Shown piece after piece: positions 1-6,546 of a DNA stretch of 64,000 bases; position 1 is the stretch's first letter, and the number at the start of each line of letters is the position of its first letter. The translations under genes were made by a program, and so were the position numbers. The notes beneath the pieces were generated by a model. The model saw only the letters and a list, made by a program, of their open reading frames with translations, had not been told where the DNA came from and made no database searches. This DNA comes from Streptomyces lanatus. Lineage in GTDB: Bacteria > Actinomycetota > Actinomycetes > Streptomycetales > Streptomycetaceae. Where the stretch lies: the NCBI RefSeq assembly GCF_014655715.1, contig NZ_BNBM01000031.1, positions 1-64,000 on the forward strand, given 5' to 3'.

Positions 1-58
1 CGCACTCGGCGGCCACCCACCGATCAGCCGCGTGAACAACCCTGCGGGTCAATACACC

Positions 59-200
59 TAGGGCCTGTCCGGCGGATCATGCCGGCGTCGCGGGCCCTGG
101 CACGCACTCCCCCACTGCCTTAAGGGCGTGGGGGGACCCCCAGCCGCGTTGTCGTGGGTCCTGCTTCTTGCAGCCGACCTGATCCGCCGGACAGGCCCTA
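59..200. mobile_element. MITE-like palindromic element with TA target duplication
   Basis: Positions 61-79 and 180-198 are perfect inverted repeats (GGGCCTGTCCGGCGGATCA and its complement), flanked on both sides by TA (59-60 and 199-200), as expected of a target duplication. The interior (about 100 bp) has no reading frame; it holds a second hairpin at 110-136 built on CCCCCAC/GTGGGGG. Very similar palindromes are scattered through Streptomyces intergenic regions as I remember them. The element fits a non-autonomous IS derivative (MITE) mobilised by a transposase elsewhere. It sits exactly in the stop codon of the Rrf2 gene to its right. Mobility is inferred from structure only. Confidence 0.75.
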
Positions 201-632
201 GGGTGCGCGGCCGATCTGCAACAGCAGCGGCCCCGTCGGGTCCGAGATCACGTCGGCCACCGTCAGCGGGTCCAGCGAGGCGTAGAAGGCCTCCTGGGCC
301 CGCCGCAGCGCGCCGCGCAGCCGGCACGCGGAGTTGAGCGGACAGGGATTGTCGCCCTCGCACTCGACGACGTCGCCGTCCCCCTCGAAGGCCCGCACGA
401 TCGCGCCGACCGAGGCGGTACGGCCCGTCCCGCTGAGCGAGAGCCCGCCGCCACGGCCCCGACGGGCGTCGACCAGGCCCATGTGCTGGAGCTCGGCGAC
501 CACCTTGGCGGCATGCGTGTACGGCACCTCCATGTCCGCCGCGACCTCACGGGTTGTCGGCGTGGCGTCCCCGAGGACGGCGAGCCGCATCAGGAGGCGC
601 AGTGCCAGATCGGTGGAGCGCAACAGCCGCAT
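198..632 (-). CDS. nsrR: NsrR-like Rrf2 family iron-sulfur repressor
   Basis: This 144-residue protein has an N-terminal winged helix (about residues 1-65, with the usual ARRGRGGGLSLS wing) and the cysteine cluster C91, C97, C103 in VECEGDNPCPLNSACRLRG. That spacing is the one used by NsrR of Streptomyces to hold a [4Fe-4S] cluster that reacts with nitric oxide. Known NsrR represses flavohaemoglobin genes; no hmp gene is visible here, so the regulon is open. The start (ATG 630-632) is chosen because the Rrf2 fold begins at MRLLRSTDLALRL; the reading frame continues upstream without homology. The stop TAG overlaps the target site of the adjacent MITE. The divergent neighbour is a DUF3105-DUF305 pair. 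Confidence 0.8.
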   Translation of the reverse strand: MRLLRSTDLALRLLMRLAVLGDATPTTREVAADMEVPYTHAAKVVAELQHMGLVDARRGRGGGLSLSGTGRTASVGAIVRAFEGDGDVVECEGDNPCPLNSACRLRGALRRAQEAFYASLDPLTVADVISDPTGPLLLQIGRAP

Positions 633-645
633 GCCGGGAAGCGTA

Positions 646-674
646 GATAATGCGCATCCGAGGTTCAAAATATC
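646..674. promoter_or_regulatory. Candidate NsrR operator in divergent promoter
   Basis: The 123 bp between the Rrf2 gene and the DUF3105 gene contain one AT-rich stretch with an imperfect dyad: GATAAT at 646-651 and AATATC at 669-674, separated by 17 bp. It lies 14 bp from the Rrf2 start codon. An autoregulatory site is expected here for NsrR, but I match it on symmetry and position only. Confidence 0.4.
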
Positions 675-755
675 GGCCGCCCTACTGGAGGTCACACCTT
701 CCCCATTACGATCAGCGGACCCGACCGTCCCTTTCCCCAGAAGGACAAACGACTC

Positions 756-1418
756 ATGGGCTCCGCCAAGAACAAGAGCAACGCCTCCCGCAAAGCGCGG
801 ATAGAAGAGATGCGGCGTGCCGAGCGTGCTCGTGAGCGCCGCAACCGCATCCTCACGATCGTGGCCAGCGCGGTGGTCGTCACCGGACTCGTCGTCGGTG
901 GTGTCGTGCTCATCCGGTCGCAGTCCGACGACACCGACACGGCGGCCGACGCGACGACCAAGGGCAAGTTCGTCACCGGCAAGGACGGGGTGCGGACCTG
1001 GGAAGGGACGCTCGGGCGCACCCATGTCAGCAAGAGCGTGAAGTATTCGTCGGAGCCTCCGGTCGGCGGCGACCACAACCAGGCCTGGATGAACTGCAAC
1101 GGCGACGTCTACACCAAGGAGCTCAAGAACGAGCACGCCGTGCACTCGCTGGAGCACGGCGCGGTCTGGGTGACGTACACCTCCAAGGCCTCCAAGGCCG
1201 ACATCGAGGCACTGGCGGCCAAGGTCAAGCAGACGCCGTACACGCTGATGAGCCCGGACGAGAAGCAGAAGGACCCGATCATGCTCAGCGCGTGGGGTCA
1301 CCAGCGCAGCGTGACGAGCGCGAAGGACCCGAACGTCGGGAAGTTCTTCGAGACGTACGTCCAGGGCAAGCAGACGCCCGAGCCGGGTGCGGCGTGCACG
1401 GGTGGTCTGTCGGAGTGA
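756..1418 (+). CDS. DUF3105 membrane-anchored protein
   Basis: This 220-residue protein has a basic, Arg/Lys/Glu-rich cytoplasmic N-terminus (1-31), one transmembrane helix (about 32-53) and an external domain of the DUF3105 family, recognisable from PPVGGDHNQAWMNC and EHAVHSLEHGAVWVTY. The several His and Cys residues in these motifs suggest metal binding, but no member function is established to my knowledge. The start has AAGGA at 741-745. The stop codon overlaps the start of the next gene (TGATG), so the two are translationally coupled. Confidence 0.85.
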   Translation: MGSAKNKSNASRKARIEEMRRAERARERRNRILTIVASAVVVTGLVVGGVVLIRSQSDDTDTAADATTKGKFVTGKDGVRTWEGTLGRTHVSKSVKYSSEPPVGGDHNQAWMNCNGDVYTKELKNEHAVHSLEHGAVWVTYTSKASKADIEALAAKVKQTPYTLMSPDEKQKDPIMLSAWGHQRSVTSAKDPNVGKFFETYVQGKQTPEPGAACTGGLSE

Positions 1419-2038
1419 TGAAGCACGTCGGCTGGATCACGGGGACCGCGGCGGCCGTGCTCGTCGCGGTCGGCGCGCTCACCTACGCCGTCGCCGAGGA
1501 CGGCGGTTCGAGCGATACGCCGGCCGCCGACTCGGCGGATGCCGGGTTCGCGCGGGACATGGCGGTGCACCATCAGCAGGCCGTGGAGATGTCGTACATC
1601 GTGCGCGACCGCACGGACGACAAAGAGGTGCGGCTGCTGGCGTACGACATCGCGCAGACGCAGGCCAATCAGCGCGGCATGATGCTGGGCTGGCTGGACC
1701 TGTGGGCGCTGCCGAAGGTGTCGTCGCAGGCGCCGATGGCCTGGATGGGCATGGGCGACATGCCGTCCGCCGGGGAAGGTTCGCTGATGCCGGGCATGGC
1801 GACCAACTCCGAGATGAAGAAGCTCGAGGGCCTCAGCGGCAAGCAGGCGGAGATCTTCTACCTCCAGTTGATGACGGACCATCACAAGGGCGGCATCCAC
1901 ATGGCCGAAGGCTGTGTCGACAAGTGCACGGTGGATGTGGAGAAGCGGCTCGCCCAGGGCATGGTGGACGCGCAGCAGTCGGAGATCGATCTGATGGCGG
2001 ACCTGCTGAAGAAGCGGGGCGCGAAGCCGAGGTCGTAG
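1418..2038 (+). CDS. DUF305 family envelope protein, His/Met-rich
   Basis: This 206-residue protein has an N-terminal signal-anchor (about 5-26) followed by a DUF305 domain, a four-helix ferritin-like fold. Visible signatures are AVHHQQAVEMS (His51-52, Met58) and DHHKGGIHMAEG (His155-156, His161, Met162). Between them, residues 107-127 hold six methionines (MAWMGMGDMPSAGEG and after). Met/His clusters outside the membrane often bind copper; that role is inferred. ATG 1418 overlaps the stop of the DUF3105 gene by one base, and an in-frame GTG lies one codon upstream. The two genes form a probable operon divergent from the NsrR-like repressor. Confidence 0.85.
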   Translation: MKHVGWITGTAAAVLVAVGALTYAVAEDGGSSDTPAADSADAGFARDMAVHHQQAVEMSYIVRDRTDDKEVRLLAYDIAQTQANQRGMMLGWLDLWALPKVSSQAPMAWMGMGDMPSAGEGSLMPGMATNSEMKKLEGLSGKQAEIFYLQLMTDHHKGGIHMAEGCVDKCTVDVEKRLAQGMVDAQQSEIDLMADLLKKRGAKPRS

Positions 2039-2176
2039 CCGGGGCCGTTGAAATGGCCTTGTCATTAGGTTAGTTGGGACCTTCTTGGGCCGCGCATTCC
2101 CCTGGCGTGAACGGTTCGTCGCTTAAGTGGCCACCGTCGGGTGATCCACTCGCACACGAATCGCACAGGGGGTTCC

Positions 2177-4108
2177 ATGAGATCTCGACGTGCCGCGCTG
2201 CGCGCCTCGGTGAGTCTTTCTCTCCTCATCGGCACGCTGGCGCTCGGCATACCGGCGACGCAGGCCGCGGACAACCCGGGCCGTGACAAGCTCGCCGGCA
2301 CCAAGCCCGCGTGGGCCACCAACCGGGTGGACAAGGGTGCGACCTCGGACGACGCCCAGGTCGCCGCACGCGTCTACCTCCGGGGCAGGGATGCCGCCGG
2401 GCTGGCCGCGTACGCGAAGGCCGTGTCCGACCCGGAGTCGGCGTCCTACGGCAAGTATCTGAGCGCGAGCCGGGCCCAGGCCCGCTTCGGCGCGACCAAG
2501 GCCCAAGTGGCGGCGGTGAAGGGCTGGTTGACCTCGGCCGGCCTGAAGGTCACCGGCGTCACCCAGCACTACGTCGCCGTCAGCGGCGATGTCGCCGCCG
2601 CGGAGAAGGCGTTCGGCACCCAGCTGCACAACTACACCAAGGGCGCGAGGACCTACCGCGCGCCCGCGACCGCCGCCTCGGTGCCGGACGCGGTCAAGGA
2701 CGCCGTCCTGACCGTCACCGGCCTCGACAACGCCCCGCACCTGGCGAGCCACAAGGACCAACTCCCGCCGCCGGAGACGGTGTTCCGCAACGCTGGCCCG
2801 TTCTCGACGTACCACGGCTCGAATGTGGCGAAGTCCCTCCCGGACGCGTACGGCACGAAGATCCCGTACGCGGTCAAGGGCTACACCGGCAAGCAGCTGC
2901 GGGCGGCGTACGGCGCCGGCAAGCGCACCGGCAAGGGGGTGCGCATCGCCATCACCGACGCGTACGCCTCCCCGACGATCGCCTACGACGCGGCGACGTA
3001 CGCCAAGCGCAACGGCGACGCGGCCTGGCGCACGGGCCAGTTGAGCCAGGTCCTGCCCGCGAAGTACACGCGGACCAAGGAGTGCGGCGCGGCCGGCTGG
3101 TACGGCGAGGAGACCCTCGACGTCGAGGCCGCGCACGCGGTGGCACCGGACGCGCACATCACCTACGTGGGCGCCGCGTCCTGCTACGACGAGGACCTCC
3201 TGGACTCCCTCAGCAAGATTGTCGACAACCACCTCGCCGACATCGTCTCCAACTCCTGGGGCGAGACCGAGGACGCCCAGACACCCGACCTCGCGGCCGC
3301 CTACGACCAGGTCTTCCAGTTCGGCGCGGTCGAGGGCATCGGGTTCTACTACTCCTCCGGCGACGACGGCGACGAGGTCGCCAGCTCCGGCACCAAGCAG
3401 GTCGACATCCCGGCGAGTTCGGCGTGGGTGACGGCGGTCGGCGGCACGTCGCTGGCGGTCGGCAAGGGTGACGCATACCTCTGGGAGACCGGCTGGGGCA
3501 CGCAGAAGGCGGAACTCTCGGCCGACGGCAAGACCTGGGCCGGCTTCCCCGGCGCGTTCACCTCGGGCGCGGGCGGCGGCACGAGCCGTACGGTCGCCGA
3601 ACCGTACTGGCAGAAGGGCGTCGTCCCCGACGCGCTGGCTCGGGCCAACAGCGCCGACGGCAACCGCGTCGTCCCGGACATCGCGGCCATCGCCGACCCG
3701 AACACCGGGTTCCTGGTGGGCCAGACCCAGACCCTCCCGGACGGCAGGACCCAGGCCTACGACGAGTACCGCCTCGGCGGCACCTCGCTCGCCGCACCGG
3801 TCATCGCGGGCGTCCAGGCCCTCGCCCAGGAGGCGAACGCCGGCAAGCCCCTCGGCTTCGCCAACCCGGCGATCTACGCCAGGCACGGCTCGAAGGCCTA
3901 CCACGACGTCACGGACAACCCGACCGGCTCGGGCCTCGCCGTGGCCCGCGTCGACTTCGTCAACGGCTACGACGCGACGGACGGCCTGACGACGTCCGCA
4001 CGCAGCCTCGGCAAGGACAGCTCCCTGAGCGCCGTGAAGGGCTACGACGACGTGACCGGGGTCGGGACGCCGGCGGGCGGATACGTGGAGTCGTATCGGC
4101 GTCGTTGA
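2177..4108 (+). CDS. Secreted S53 (sedolisin/kumamolisin) serine-carboxyl peptidase
   Basis: This 643-residue precursor has a signal peptide (about 1-32, ending ATQAA), an activation pro-domain (about 50-195) and an S53 catalytic domain. Catalytic residues are visible: Glu311 and Asp315 in the EETLD motif, the oxyanion region SNSWGETED, and nucleophile Ser537 in GGTSLAAPVIAG. The C-terminal DVTGVGTP matches the calcium-site end of the family. It would cut extracellular protein, optimally at acid pH as known for sedolisins. Start ATG 2177 follows AGGGGG at 2167-2172; the frame is open upstream but without signal-peptide character. Confidence 0.92.
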   Translation: MRSRRAALRASVSLSLLIGTLALGIPATQAADNPGRDKLAGTKPAWATNRVDKGATSDDAQVAARVYLRGRDAAGLAAYAKAVSDPESASYGKYLSASRAQARFGATKAQVAAVKGWLTSAGLKVTGVTQHYVAVSGDVAAAEKAFGTQLHNYTKGARTYRAPATAASVPDAVKDAVLTVTGLDNAPHLASHKDQLPPPETVFRNAGPFSTYHGSNVAKSLPDAYGTKIPYAVKGYTGKQLRAAYGAGKRTGKGVRIAITDAYASPTIAYDAATYAKRNGDAAWRTGQLSQVLPAKYTRTKECGAAGWYGEETLDVEAAHAVAPDAHITYVGAASCYDEDLLDSLSKIVDNHLADIVSNSWGETEDAQTPDLAAAYDQVFQFGAVEGIGFYYSSGDDGDEVASSGTKQVDIPASSAWVTAVGGTSLAVGKGDAYLWETGWGTQKAELSADGKTWAGFPGAFTSGAGGGTSRTVAEPYWQKGVVPDALARANSADGNRVVPDIAAIADPNTGFLVGQTQTLPDGRTQAYDEYRLGGTSLAAPVIAGVQALAQEANAGKPLGFANPAIYARHGSKAYHDVTDNPTGSGLAVARVDFVNGYDATDGLTTSARSLGKDSSLSAVKGYDDVTGVGTPAGGYVESYRRR

Positions 4109-4178
4109 TCGGGGGGATGCGTCAGGGGTGGCGCGGGCCGGTCCGCACAGGGCATCCGCGTCACCCCGCCCCGGGCAC

Positions 4179-4208
4179 TTGATAGGCAAGTGATGACTTG
4201 CCTATGCT
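4179..4208 (+). promoter_or_regulatory. Leaderless promoter with ArsR-type palindromic operator
   Basis: A perfect 10-bp inverted repeat, ATAGGCAAGT (4182-4191) and ACTTGCCTAT (4196-4205), is separated by four bases. It lies between, and overlaps, a good sigma70-type promoter: TTGATA at 4179-4184, 18-bp spacer, TATGCT at 4203-4208. Transcription would begin at or next to the GTG codons at 4212/4215, so the mRNA is probably leaderless. Binding of the ArsR protein encoded immediately downstream would block RNA polymerase. Confidence 0.8.
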
Positions 4209-4211
4209 GTC

Positions 4212-4517
4212 GTGGTGGCCGAAGACCTCTTCAAAGCCTTGGCCGACCCCACCCGTCGCATAATCCTCGACGAGCTCACCGAGAAATCCGGGCAGACACT
4301 GTTCGAGATATGCGGGCGGCTGAGCATGAAGCATCAGCTCACCATCTCCCGGCAGGGAGTCTCCCAGCACCTCGCCGTGCTGGATGCCGCCGGGCTCGTC
4401 GAGAGCAGGCGGGAGGGTCGGTACAAGTACCACGACCTGAATACGGCGCCACTGCGGCAGATCGCCGAGCGATGGCCCGCGCCCGAGCCGCCCGGACCGG
4501 AGGAGAGCACCCCATGA
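4212..4517 (+). CDS. ArsR family transcriptional regulator
   Basis: This 101-residue protein is a compact winged helix: LFKALADPTRRIILDELTE at the N-terminus, recognition helix region SRQGVSQHLAVLDAAGLV, then the wing SRREGRYKYHDLN. No metal-binding cysteine motif (ELCVCDL) is present, so it is probably of the non-metal ArsR branch that senses a small molecule or responds through its partner gene. Start is GTG 4212 (GTG 4215 also possible); there is no ribosome binding site, in line with a leaderless message. It overlaps the following VOC gene by ATGA, and a perfect palindrome just upstream indicates autoregulation. Confidence 0.9.
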   Translation: MVAEDLFKALADPTRRIILDELTEKSGQTLFEICGRLSMKHQLTISRQGVSQHLAVLDAAGLVESRREGRYKYHDLNTAPLRQIAERWPAPEPPGPEESTP

Positions 4518-4906
4518 AGATCCATCTGACCAGCGTTTTCGTCGACGACCAGGCCAAGGCGGAGCGTTTCTACACCGAGATCCTCGGCTTTGTGAAGAAG
4601 TACGACGTCCCGCTCGGCGAGAAGGACCGGTGGCTGACCGTCGTCTCGCCCGACGAGCCCGAGGGCACCGAACTCCTCCTGGAACCGGCCGGTCACCCGG
4701 CGGTCAAGACCTACCGCGACGCACTCGTCATGGACGGCATCCCGCTCGCCCAGTTCGCCGTCGACGATGTCCGGGCGGAGTACGACCGCCTGCACGGCCT
4801 CGGCGTCCATTTCACCCAGGAGCCCCTGGAGATGGGCCCCGTTACCACCGCCGTCTTCGACGACACCTGCGGCAATCTGATCCAGATCGCGACGCAGCCT
4901 CAGTAG
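4514..4906 (+). CDS. VOC family (glyoxalase-like) protein
   Basis: This 130-residue single-module vicinal-oxygen-chelate protein starts with MKIHLTSVFVDDQAKAERFYTEILGF and ends with the typical DDTCGNLIQIA strand. Two beta-alpha-beta-beta-beta units are visible, with candidate metal ligands His4 and the Glu of GTELLLEP. Families of this size include glyoxalases, dioxygenases and drug-binding resistance proteins; the substrate cannot be told. The start overlaps the ArsR stop (ATGA), with GGAGGAG at 4499-4505. The pairing suggests that ArsR senses the substrate or product of this protein. Confidence 0.88.
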   Translation: MKIHLTSVFVDDQAKAERFYTEILGFVKKYDVPLGEKDRWLTVVSPDEPEGTELLLEPAGHPAVKTYRDALVMDGIPLAQFAVDDVRAEYDRLHGLGVHFTQEPLEMGPVTTAVFDDTCGNLIQIATQPQ

Positions 4907-4964
4907 GTCGCATCCGGTTAGGCTCCGGCCTCGAATTCCATTCCCGAGGAGGAGGAGTCGTCCC

Positions 4965-5399
4965 TTGTCGATTGTTCTGATCGGCGGGCCGCCCGGGGCC
5001 GGGAAGTCCACTGTCGCGGAAAGGCTGGCATCGGCAGCGGAAAAGCCGACCGTCGATATACCGACCGACAGTTTCTGCGTATGGGTCCGCTCCGGTTTCG
5101 TCCCGCCCTGTCTTCCGGAGGCCGCGACCCAGAACGCTGTGGTCCAGAACGTCATGACCGATGCAGCGTGCGCCTACGCCCGGGGCGCTATGACCTCGTC
5201 CTCGACGGCATCCTGGGACCCCTACGCCGTGCTTCGGCCGAGCCTGGATGTGGTGCTCTCGCGGGCCACCGCGCGCGAGGGGCGGCAATTGAAGGACGTC
5301 GAGCCGATCACCGGGCTGTACGGAGCCTTCGGAGGTATCGGAGCGCTCGAAAGGTGTTCTGCCGGACTAGCGGAAGAACGGTTCCTCATCGGGGGCTGA
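4965..5399 (+). pseudogene. Decayed P-loop (AAA/shikimate-kinase-like) ATPase gene
   Basis: The frame opens at TTG 4965 behind a strong GGAGGAGGAG (4948-4957) with an intact Walker A, GGPPGAGKST. It later carries YAVLRPSLDVVLSRATAREG, typical of the roughly 175-residue P-loop proteins common in Streptomyces. Between these, the expected segment YDLVLDGILGP is encoded in another frame (5189-5220), and the usual residues linking it to YAVLRP are missing. The C-terminus jumps from GALER to AGLAEERFLI, which looks like a second internal deletion. So frame changes and deletions have disrupted the gene. The downstream reader should treat it as non-functional unless RNA or protein shows otherwise. 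Confidence 0.7.
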
Positions 5400-5451
5400 C
5401 CGTGGGGCGCGGGAGCATTCCCCCGGAGGGTTCCCGCGCCCCTTCGGCGAA

Positions 5452-5904
5452 TTACTCACCCGCTCCGCTCGCCTGCTCCGAGAGGAACCGGTGCAGCGGC
5501 TCCGTGGCCCGGCGGCGGTACTCCTGGATCGACCAGCCGTTGCCGTCGGGGTCCTGGAAGTACATGAACGTGGCGCCGTCGTCGGGGGTGTACTGCACCG
5601 GCTCCGAGACCTCCAAGCCCCGTTCGAGCAGCTCCGCGTGGGCCGCCTTGATGTCGGCCACACAGAGCTGGAGGCCCTGGTAGGAGCCCGGCTCCGGCCT
5701 GGTCTCGCCCTTGGTCATCTCCCAGATGCTGTCGCCCAGGGCGATCGAGCAACCCGAGCCCGGAGGCGTCAGCTGGACGATGCGCATGCCCGGCATGACC
5801 TCCTGGTCGATGTCGACATGGAAGCCGACCTTGTCGCGGTAGAAGTCACGGGCCCGGTCGATGTCGCTCACGGGCAGCGGGATCACTTCGAGGGTGAAGT
5901 CCAT
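5452..5904 (-). CDS. VOC family (glyoxalase/bleomycin-resistance-like) protein
   Basis: This 150-residue VOC protein shows LEVIPLPVSDIDRARDFYRDKVGF at the N-terminus and FMYFQDPDGNGWSIQEY near the C-terminus, the latter carrying the typical Glu ligand. MDFTLEVI is taken as start because the ATG at 5902-5904 overlaps the upstream stop (TGATG) and is preceded by GGAGG; an upstream in-frame ATG (5926-5928) would lie inside the neighbour. It is translationally coupled to the pyridoxamine-oxidase-like gene. The substrate is unknown. Confidence 0.87.
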   Translation of the reverse strand: MDFTLEVIPLPVSDIDRARDFYRDKVGFHVDIDQEVMPGMRIVQLTPPGSGCSIALGDSIWEMTKGETRPEPGSYQGLQLCVADIKAAHAELLERGLEVSEPVQYTPDDGATFMYFQDPDGNGWSIQEYRRRATEPLHRFLSEQASGAGE

Positions 5905-6425
5905 CAGTCCTCCATGGTGAAACGCCAACGGGTCTGGCTGAAAGGCTCACCCTTACCGAAGCCGAAAACCGTCCGGGGCGCCACCGAAAAGACATAGGCG
6001 TGCCCCCCTCCGTGCCGGAAACGGCCGTTGTCCACCTCGAAATGCCAGAAGGCGCCGTACTTCGCCTCCCACCCGGCGGCCAGTTCGCGCAGCCGGGCGT
6101 CATCAGTGATGCGTACCGCCTCGCCCTCGACGACCAGGTCGTAACCCTCGTTCCAGGTGTTCGTGCCGGTCGTCAGGACGACGTTCGGATTCAGGGCGAG
6201 GTTCCTCGCCTTGCGTTCCTCCGGGCCCGTGCAGAAATGCAGCGCGCCCCCCGACCACACCGTCGGCAGCGGCGTCACATGCGGCCGCCCGTCCGGCCGT
6301 ACCGTCGAGATCCAGAACAGCTCGGCCCCGGTCAGCAGCCTCTCCGCCTGTGACCAGGGGATCGCCTCGGCCTTGTCGTCGCTGTAGCGCGTATCCAGTC
6401 GGGTCTGCGGTTGTTTCTCGGTCAT
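5904..6425 (-). CDS. Pyridoxamine 5'-phosphate oxidase-like flavin/F420 protein
   Basis: This 173-residue protein has the split-barrel PPOX fold: ISTVRPDGRPHVTPLPTVWSGG is the cofactor-binding core, followed by RKARNLALNPNVVLTTG and a C-terminal GRFRHGGGHAYVFSVAPRTVFGFG. In actinomycetes such proteins usually bind F420, FMN or haem and act as reductases or oxidases rather than making PLP. GGAGGT at 6431-6436 precedes ATG 6425. It forms a two-gene operon with the VOC gene. Confidence 0.85.
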   Translation of the reverse strand: MTEKQPQTRLDTRYSDDKAEAIPWSQAERLLTGAELFWISTVRPDGRPHVTPLPTVWSGGALHFCTGPEERKARNLALNPNVVLTTGTNTWNEGYDLVVEGEAVRITDDARLRELAAGWEAKYGAFWHFEVDNGRFRHGGGHAYVFSVAPRTVFGFGKGEPFSQTRWRFTMED

Positions 6426-6546
6426 CGGACACCTCCAGTGGCTCCACAGGACAGACCGGCCGGGACGCCGGAATTCATCGGCGCCACTTACAGGTACTCC
6501 GGCTAGGCTCGACCGGGTACGACCTTGATCGGACGGGAGGGCGAGC

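Noticed and set aside
110..136. CRISPR or intrinsic terminator at the left edge
   Set aside because: The single palindrome belongs to the MITE; there are no spaced repeats and no T-tract.
198..1301. 367-residue fusion of an unknown protein with the Rrf2 regulator
   Set aside because: Only the last 144 residues show a protein family; the rest is antisense to the DUF3105 gene.
2123..4189. 688-residue minus-strand frame over the S53 peptidase
   Set aside because: Same antisense GC artefact; it has low-complexity sequence and no homology character, while the plus strand holds a complete protease.
4965..5399. Intact small kinase gene
   Set aside because: Walker A alone is not enough; the central motif is in another frame and segments are missing, so I call it a pseudogene.
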